A stretch of DNA of 64,000 bases, taken from the NCBI GenBank assembly GCA_017395365.1, contig JAFPUN010000021.1, forward strand, positions 1 to 64,000, read 5' to 3'. The translations under genes were made by a program, and so were the position numbers. This document shows positions 59,958-64,000 of the stretch, piece by piece. Source of the stretch: Bacteroidales bacterium (GTDB lineage: Bacteria; Bacteroidota; Bacteroidia; Bacteroidales; F082). Under the pieces are notes generated by a model. That model worked only from the letters and a program-made list of their open reading frames with translations, was not told where the DNA came from and did no database searches. Each line of letters opens with the position of its first letter. Position 1 is the stretch's first letter.

Positions 59958-60683
59958 ATGAAGAAGACATTCTTACTGATTGCAGCCCTCCTGATGTTGG
60001 GCAGCGCAGCATTTGCAGGCGGAGGCATCGACCTCGCCATCGGTCCGAAAATCGGCTACCAGACCGCCAAGTTGTTGTACGACAAGGCCAACATCAAATC
60101 AGATTTCTCGAACCACTTCACTGCCGGTGTCTTTGGCCGCGTCACCGTTGGTCGCGTCTATGTACAGCCCGAGGTACTTTATTTCAAGACAACCAATGTC
60201 TTTGATGCCAGCGTTGTAGGTGTCGAAAGCGACAATCTGTTCAATCTCCCCACTGGAGCCCATCTCAACCTCACACTGAATCAAATGAACCTTCAAGTGC
60301 CCATCATGATTGGCGTCAACATCATCGATCTTGACATCGTCACCCTGCGTGCCCAAGTCGGTCCTACGGCCAACTTTACCTTGAAGTCTCAAACATTGTA
60401 CGACGAGACCTATTCTCTTGAAGGTCAACAATTCGAACTGGACCAGAACAACGCCACCACCGACAAGAATTTCGACACCAAATCCATCTCTTGGGGTGTG
60501 CAAGCCGGCTTGGGTGTTGACATTTTGAAGAGAATCACCCTCGACATCAACTACAACTTCGGATTGAGCAAGATGTTCGACAAACTGAACGACACACAAC
60601 TTGGCGAAACTTTCGATTTCACCAATATCGACAACACCAAGCAGAACCTGTTCATGGTGACCGTCGGCTTCAAGTTCCTTTGA
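59958..60683 (+). CDS. Outer-membrane beta-barrel protein
   Basis: 241 residues. Signal peptide (GSAAFAGG), then beta strands: IDLAIGPKIGYQTAKLLY, HFTAGVFGRVTVGRVYVQPEVLYF, NLQVPIMIGVNIIDLDIVTLRAQVGPTANF, and a C-terminal LFMVTVGFKFL that ends in aromatic/hydrophobic residues as outer-membrane barrels do. It fits the porin-family beta-barrel type (OMP_b-brl_2). Divergent from the barrel gene on its left and convergent with the one on its right. No clue to substrate. Confidence 0.82.
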   Translation: MKKTFLLIAALLMLGSAAFAGGGIDLAIGPKIGYQTAKLLYDKANIKSDFSNHFTAGVFGRVTVGRVYVQPEVLYFKTTNVFDASVVGVESDNLFNLPTGAHLNLTLNQMNLQVPIMIGVNIIDLDIVTLRAQVGPTANFTLKSQTLYDETYSLEGQQFELDQNNATTDKNFDTKSISWGVQAGLGVDILKRITLDINYNFGLSKMFDKLNDTQLGETFDFTNIDNTKQNLFMVTVGFKFL

Positions 60684-60705
60684 TTACACTTCACACTGGA
60701 CACAA

Positions 60706-60741
60706 AAAGAGCGGCCCTGATGTCACACAAGGTCGCTCTTT
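60706..60741. terminator. Bidirectional terminator between two barrel genes
   Basis: AAAGAGCGGCC pairs with GGTCGCTCTTT around a 14-nt loop, with TCTTTTT after it on the plus strand and A/T-rich sequence on the other. Confidence 0.8.
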
Positions 60742-60761
60742 CTTTTTGGTGTGATTTTGAT

Positions 60762-61499
60762 TTAGAAGAGGACACCCACCTCGATACCAATGCGGTTTTG
60801 AAGGACATTCAGCTTTTTGTCACGAGCTTGAATCTTGTTGCCCTCAGAATCGATATAGTTGCCGCAGTAGTCAGGTCTTATGTAGTTGACCATGTTGATG
60901 AAGTCGTGTGAGAAATAGAGGCCAGCGAAGAGGCGAGTCGACTCGTCGATGGCATACTGAGCACCAGCACCAATCTTCAGAGAAGCACGCAGGTTGCTGA
61001 ATTCCTTATTGGTGGTGGTCCAATTCTCGTCAACGCTAACACCGTCAATAACATCCTTCACCTTGACTTTCTTGGCAGCCAAGCCAAGGCCGCCACCCAC
61101 TTCAGCATAGACACGCAATGGCAGATTGCCAAGCTCGTTGGTGACCATCTTCAGCATCAAGGGAATCTCGTAAATCGTCGACTTGTACATTCTGTCGACA
61201 TTGAAGGTCGCAAGACCGGTAACGGTATCCAATCTGCCATTTTCAAAGCTATAGTGGCCGCCAAGGAAACCCACATTGACACCCGTAACAATGGCGTAAT
61301 TGTCAGCAAAGTAATACTCTGCCACGACACCCACGTCGAAGCCAGTACGAGCACCTTCGCTAACAGCAACGCCCGTAGTTGAACCCGTCCAACCAAAGTT
61401 TGGACCCAATTTGAAACCAAAGGCAAAGCCTTCATTCTGAGCTGTTGCGCCCAGCGACATGGCCAGTAAAAGGCCAATCACAAGTAAATTTCTTTTCAT
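60762..61499 (-). CDS. Outer-membrane beta-barrel protein
   Basis: 245 residues. Signal peptide (SLGATAQ), strands GFAFGFKLGPNFGWTGS, GFDVGVVAEYYFADNYAIVTGVNVGFLGGHYSF, LRVYAEVGGGLGLAAKKVKV, and a C-terminal QNRIGIEVGVLF ending in Phe, the classical barrel-assembly signal. Layout and strand order match the gene at 59143-59838, so the two are likely paralogues (one inverted neighbour apart). Predicted integral outer-membrane protein; function unknown. The promoter box lies 26 bp upstream. Confidence 0.82.
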   Translation of the reverse strand: MKRNLLVIGLLLAMSLGATAQNEGFAFGFKLGPNFGWTGSTTGVAVSEGARTGFDVGVVAEYYFADNYAIVTGVNVGFLGGHYSFENGRLDTVTGLATFNVDRMYKSTIYEIPLMLKMVTNELGNLPLRVYAEVGGGLGLAAKKVKVKDVIDGVSVDENWTTTNKEFSNLRASLKIGAGAQYAIDESTRLFAGLYFSHDFINMVNYIRPDYCGNYIDSEGNKIQARDKKLNVLQNRIGIEVGVLF

Positions 61500-61524
61500 T
61501 GCAGTAGTTTTTAGAATTACAGGG

Positions 61525-61532
61525 CAAAATTA
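61525..61532 (-). promoter_or_regulatory. -7 box for beta-barrel gene at 60762-61499
   Basis: TAATTTTG followed by CCCT on the minus strand. Confidence 0.55.
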
Positions 61533-61573
61533 GTCTTTTTTTCAATAGGGTGAAATCTTCATGGAAAAATATC

Positions 61574-61581
61574 TACCTTTG
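61574..61581 (+). promoter_or_regulatory. -7 box for aminopeptidase P gene
   Basis: TACCTTTG followed by TACG, 28 bp before the ATG. Confidence 0.6.
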
Positions 61582-61608
61582 TACGACAAAACACAACAAA
61601 CCTGAACT

Positions 61609-62901
61609 ATGATTACACCTATTCCCAATAGCCTTTTCATCAGAAACAGAGCGAATTTCGCGGCCCAATTGCCACCCAAGTCTGTCGCCGTCTTCACCGC
61701 CAACGAGCCCATGCCGCGCAACGGCGATGAATTCTACCCCTTCCGCCAACAGTCAGATTTCTTCTACCTTACGGGCATCAACGAGGAGAATGCCTACCTC
61801 ATCATCGCCCCCGACTATCCTGACGAGACGATGCGTGAGGTGCTTTTCATCGAACCCTACGACGAGGTGAAAGCCACTTGGCAAGGCGAGATGCTCGATG
61901 CCCAACAAGCCACGGAACTCTCGGGGATAAAGACCATCAAAGGCAGCGATGCTTTTTGGATGACTCTGAATGACATCGCCTACTCGGGCTATGGCGACAC
62001 TATCTTCCTGAACAGCTACGAATACCCGAAATACGAATGCGCCGTTGAAACCATACAAAAGCGCTTTATCCAACAAGTCAAGGCTTTATACCCGATGCAC
62101 AACTATGGGCGCACCGCTCCTATCCTCAACGCCTTGCGCATGAAGAAGTCAGAGGATGAGATCGACATCACGCGGCAAGCCTGCGGCATCACCGCAAAGG
62201 CCTTCCGTCGCTGTCTTGAGACCGTCAAACCAGGCATGTATGAATATGAGGTGCAGGCAGAAATCGAGTATATTTTCAAGCGGAACAACGCCACTGGCCA
62301 TGCTTACGCCCCCATTATTGCGGGAGGAAAAAACGGCTGTTGCCTACATTACTCCAAAAACCAAAGCCTATTGCACGACGGCGACTTATTGCTTTTCGAC
62401 ATCGGCTGCGAACTGAAGAACTATTCCTCTGACTTAAGCCGAACCATACCTATTAATGGCAAATTCACTCCGCGTCAAGCCGACTGTTACAATGCGGTGC
62501 TCCGCGTGATGAAAGAGATCACCAAACTGTATAAACCGGGTGGAACTATCAACCTTATCAATGAAACCACCCACAGACTGATGGAACAGGAAATGATCCG
62601 ACTTGGCCTATTCACTGCAGAGGACGTGAAACGCCAAGACCCCAACAAGCCCTTGGAGCGTAAATACCTGATGCACGGCATGTCGCATCACATCGGCCTC
62701 GATGTGCACGACAGCATCGACAAGTTCAAGCCCTTTGAACCAGGTATGATCCTCACCTGCGAACCAGGCATCTACATTCGCAAAGAAGGCATCGGCATCC
62801 GCATCGAAAACGACCTCTTGATCACTGAAGGCGAGCCCATCAATCTGTTCGAAGGCCTGCCAACCGAAATCGAAGAAATTGAGGCGGCGATGAAAAAATG
62901 A
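61609..62901 (+). CDS. pepP: Xaa-Pro aminopeptidase (M24B)
   Basis: 430 residues. N-terminal creatinase-like domain (SVAVFTANEPMPRNGDEFYPFRQQSDFFYLTGI) and C-terminal pita-bread domain with the five metal-ligand motifs: LLFDIGCELKNYSSDLSRTIP (two Asp), HGMSHHIGLDVHD (His), ILTCEPGIYI (Glu) and GIGIRIENDLLIT (Glu). It removes N-terminal residues preceding proline, using a di-metal centre, in the cytosol. Full length. The next gene is another M24 enzyme on the same strand, 78 bp downstream, with its own promoter box at 62903. Confidence 0.9.
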   Translation: MITPIPNSLFIRNRANFAAQLPPKSVAVFTANEPMPRNGDEFYPFRQQSDFFYLTGINEENAYLIIAPDYPDETMREVLFIEPYDEVKATWQGEMLDAQQATELSGIKTIKGSDAFWMTLNDIAYSGYGDTIFLNSYEYPKYECAVETIQKRFIQQVKALYPMHNYGRTAPILNALRMKKSEDEIDITRQACGITAKAFRRCLETVKPGMYEYEVQAEIEYIFKRNNATGHAYAPIIAGGKNGCCLHYSKNQSLLHDGDLLLFDIGCELKNYSSDLSRTIPINGKFTPRQADCYNAVLRVMKEITKLYKPGGTINLINETTHRLMEQEMIRLGLFTAEDVKRQDPNKPLERKYLMHGMSHHIGLDVHDSIDKFKPFEPGMILTCEPGIYIRKEGIGIRIENDLLITEGEPINLFEGLPTEIEEIEAAMKK

Positions 62902-62910
62902 TTATTTTTG
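62879..62910 (+). promoter_or_regulatory. Promoter of second M24 gene
   Basis: TTG at 62879-62881 and TATTTTTG at 62903-62910, 21 bp between. The -7 box lies just after the stop of the first M24 gene. Confidence 0.6.
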
Positions 62911-62919
62911 CAGAACCAT

Positions 62920-62947
62920 GTAGAGACGTGGCGCGCCGCGTCTCTAC
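62920..62947. repeat. 28-bp GTAGAGACG-family palindrome in mRNA leader
   Basis: Half-sites GTAGAGACGTGGCG and CGCCGCGTCTCTAC (one mismatched pair). It lies between the predicted promoter and the ATG of the second M24 gene. Confidence 0.85.
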
Positions 62948-62979
62948 ACACAACGAATCAACAACAAAAACAAACCAAT

Positions 62980-64000
62980 ATGTTCAATAAAGACGTTTAC
63001 AGTGGCCGTCGCGCCACATTGAAAAAGATGATTTCGAAGGGCATCGCCTTCTTCCCTGCCAACAATGAGGCTCCCTTCAATTACCCTGACAACACCTATA
63101 TCTACCGCCAGGATAGTAATTTTTCCTATTTCTTCGGCCTCAACCACCCCGACCTAGTCGGTGTCATCGACTTTGAGTCAGGCGAAGAGATTCTCTTTGG
63201 CGTTGAAGTCACCATAGACGATGTGATTTGGTGCGGTCCCCTGCCCTCGCTGAAGGAACAAGGTGAAAAAATCGGCATTACCGACTGCCGCGACTTCAAC
63301 AAGTTTGGCGAATACCTCCAACAGGCCATGGCCAAAGGCCGTCAGATCCATATTCTGCCTACCTATCGCGGCGACACGCAGATCCAATGCTCAAACTGGC
63401 TGAACTGCCATGTCAGCCAAGTGAAGGAATATGTCAGCCTCGAACTCATCAAGGCTGTCATCGCCATGCGCGAGGTGAAGAGCAAACTCGAAATCGCCGA
63501 GATGGAACGCGCTGCCAATACCGCCTATTACATGCACACCACCGCCATGAAGATGTGCAAGCCCGGCATGGTCGAGCAAGAGATTGCCGGTGTGGTGGAA
63601 GGTCTCTCCCTCTCGGGCGGAGGCCCTGTGTCGTTCCCTGTTATTTTGAGTGTCGATGGACAGACCTTGCACAACCATGGTCACCACAATGTGCTGAAAG
63701 AAGGCCGTATGATGGTGTGCGATGCCGGTGCCGAGACGGAGAACTACTATGCCTCCGACTTCACCCGTACCACTCCCGTAGGCGGCAAGTTCAACCAGCG
63801 CCAACGCGAAATCTACGAGATCGTGCTCGCCGCCAATCAGGCCGTAGCTGCCAACACGCGTCCCTACATACCTTACATGGTGATGCACACTTTGGCCTGC
63901 CGCACTTTGATTGAGGGATTGAAAGGCGTCGGCCTGATGAAGGGCGACACCGAAGAGGCATTGATGAATGGTGCCCACTGGCTCTTCATGCCTCACGGCC
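62980..64000 (+). CDS. Second M24-family peptidase, truncated by window end
   Basis: 340 codons visible, no stop. It starts MFNKDVYSGRRATLKKMISKGIAFFPANNEAPFNYPDNTYIYRQDSNFSYFFGL, a creatinase-like N-terminal domain. The catalytic part shows MVCDAGAETENYYASDFTRTTPVGG (two metal Asp) and ends at the window edge inside the MPHG motif that precedes the metal His. It resembles the first M24 protein in layout but the two are clearly different in sequence, so they are old paralogues. Probably an Xaa-Pro aminopeptidase or dipeptidase-type enzyme. A palindromic repeat sits in its leader. Confidence 0.85.
   Translation, partial: MFNKDVYSGRRATLKKMISKGIAFFPANNEAPFNYPDNTYIYRQDSNFSYFFGLNHPDLVGVIDFESGEEILFGVEVTIDDVIWCGPLPSLKEQGEKIGITDCRDFNKFGEYLQQAMAKGRQIHILPTYRGDTQIQCSNWLNCHVSQVKEYVSLELIKAVIAMREVKSKLEIAEMERAANTAYYMHTTAMKMCKPGMVEQEIAGVVEGLSLSGGGPVSFPVILSVDGQTLHNHGHHNVLKEGRMMVCDAGAETENYYASDFTRTTPVGGKFNQRQREIYEIVLAANQAVAANTRPYIPYMVMHTLACRTLIEGLKGVGLMKGDTEEALMNGAHWLFMPHG

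Overview
The window looks like a chromosomal segment of an anaerobic, probably gut- or rumen-associated Bacteroidales bacterium. Three things point there. Nearly every gene start has a Bacteroidales-type promoter with a TAnnTTTG -7 box. Four secreted proteins end in type A type-IX-secretion (T9SS) sorting domains. There is a complete moxR-DUF58-bat operon, a GldB-like lipoprotein, many Sec/SPII lipoproteins and small outer-membrane beta-barrels. No rRNA, CRISPR array, prophage or canonical tRNA was seen; a truncated IS3-type transposase sits at the left edge.

Layout. 1-78: transposase fragment. 185-5024 (minus): five consecutive lipoprotein or secreted-protein genes, two sharing a repeated C-[FY]-P-L-K-x-G-G module. 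5119-6903: double-NBD peptide-type ABC ATPase carrying an in-frame repeat insertion. 6885-11974 (minus): M49-like metallopeptidase, acyl-CoA dehydrogenase, biotin carboxylase/BCCP fusion. 12088-14955: T9SS beta-propeller protein. 15116-24904 (minus): moxR, DUF58, membrane protein, batA, batB, batC, batD, batE, with repeats filling three intercistronic gaps. 25111-31139 (plus): aspartokinase, a 1089-residue fused iron-sulfur flavoprotein, and an AAA ATPase behind three evenly spaced palindromes. 31206-39704 (minus): lipocalin-like lipoprotein, two T9SS proteins (one of 1621 residues with BspA-type LRRs), and a TPR-TM-HTH lipoprotein. 40184-44893 (minus): EF-G and a T9SS sialidase. 45053-51330: small hypothetical and Imm32-like genes, then a minus-strand run with two DUF488 genes, a dual-OB-like/SANT-like protein, PhzF, a small helical protein, a GNAT acetyltransferase and Ogt. 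51391-56515 (minus): Bcp, a PBECR-like small protein coupled to YifB/ComM, GldB-like, CinA. A small RNA gene with tRNA-like 5' and 3' ends lies at about 51962-52078. 56626-64000: nucleoside phosphorylase, OmpA-like and three beta-barrel proteins, and two consecutive M24 aminopeptidase P genes, the second running off the window.

The signals most worth following are four. First, a dispersed 28-bp palindrome with half-site GTAGAGACG is inserted in frame at five places in four genes and is always read as V-E-T-x4-S-[LP]. Second, a promoter, tRNA-like ends and an intrinsic terminator define a candidate small RNA next to a putative nuclease gene. Third, a compact DUF488-DUF488-dualOB/SANT operon may be an undescribed system. 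Fourth, two separate triple-palindrome arrays (period 15 bp and 14 bp) occur, one covering the promoter of an AAA ATPase. All function statements come from reading motifs by eye; no database search was run.
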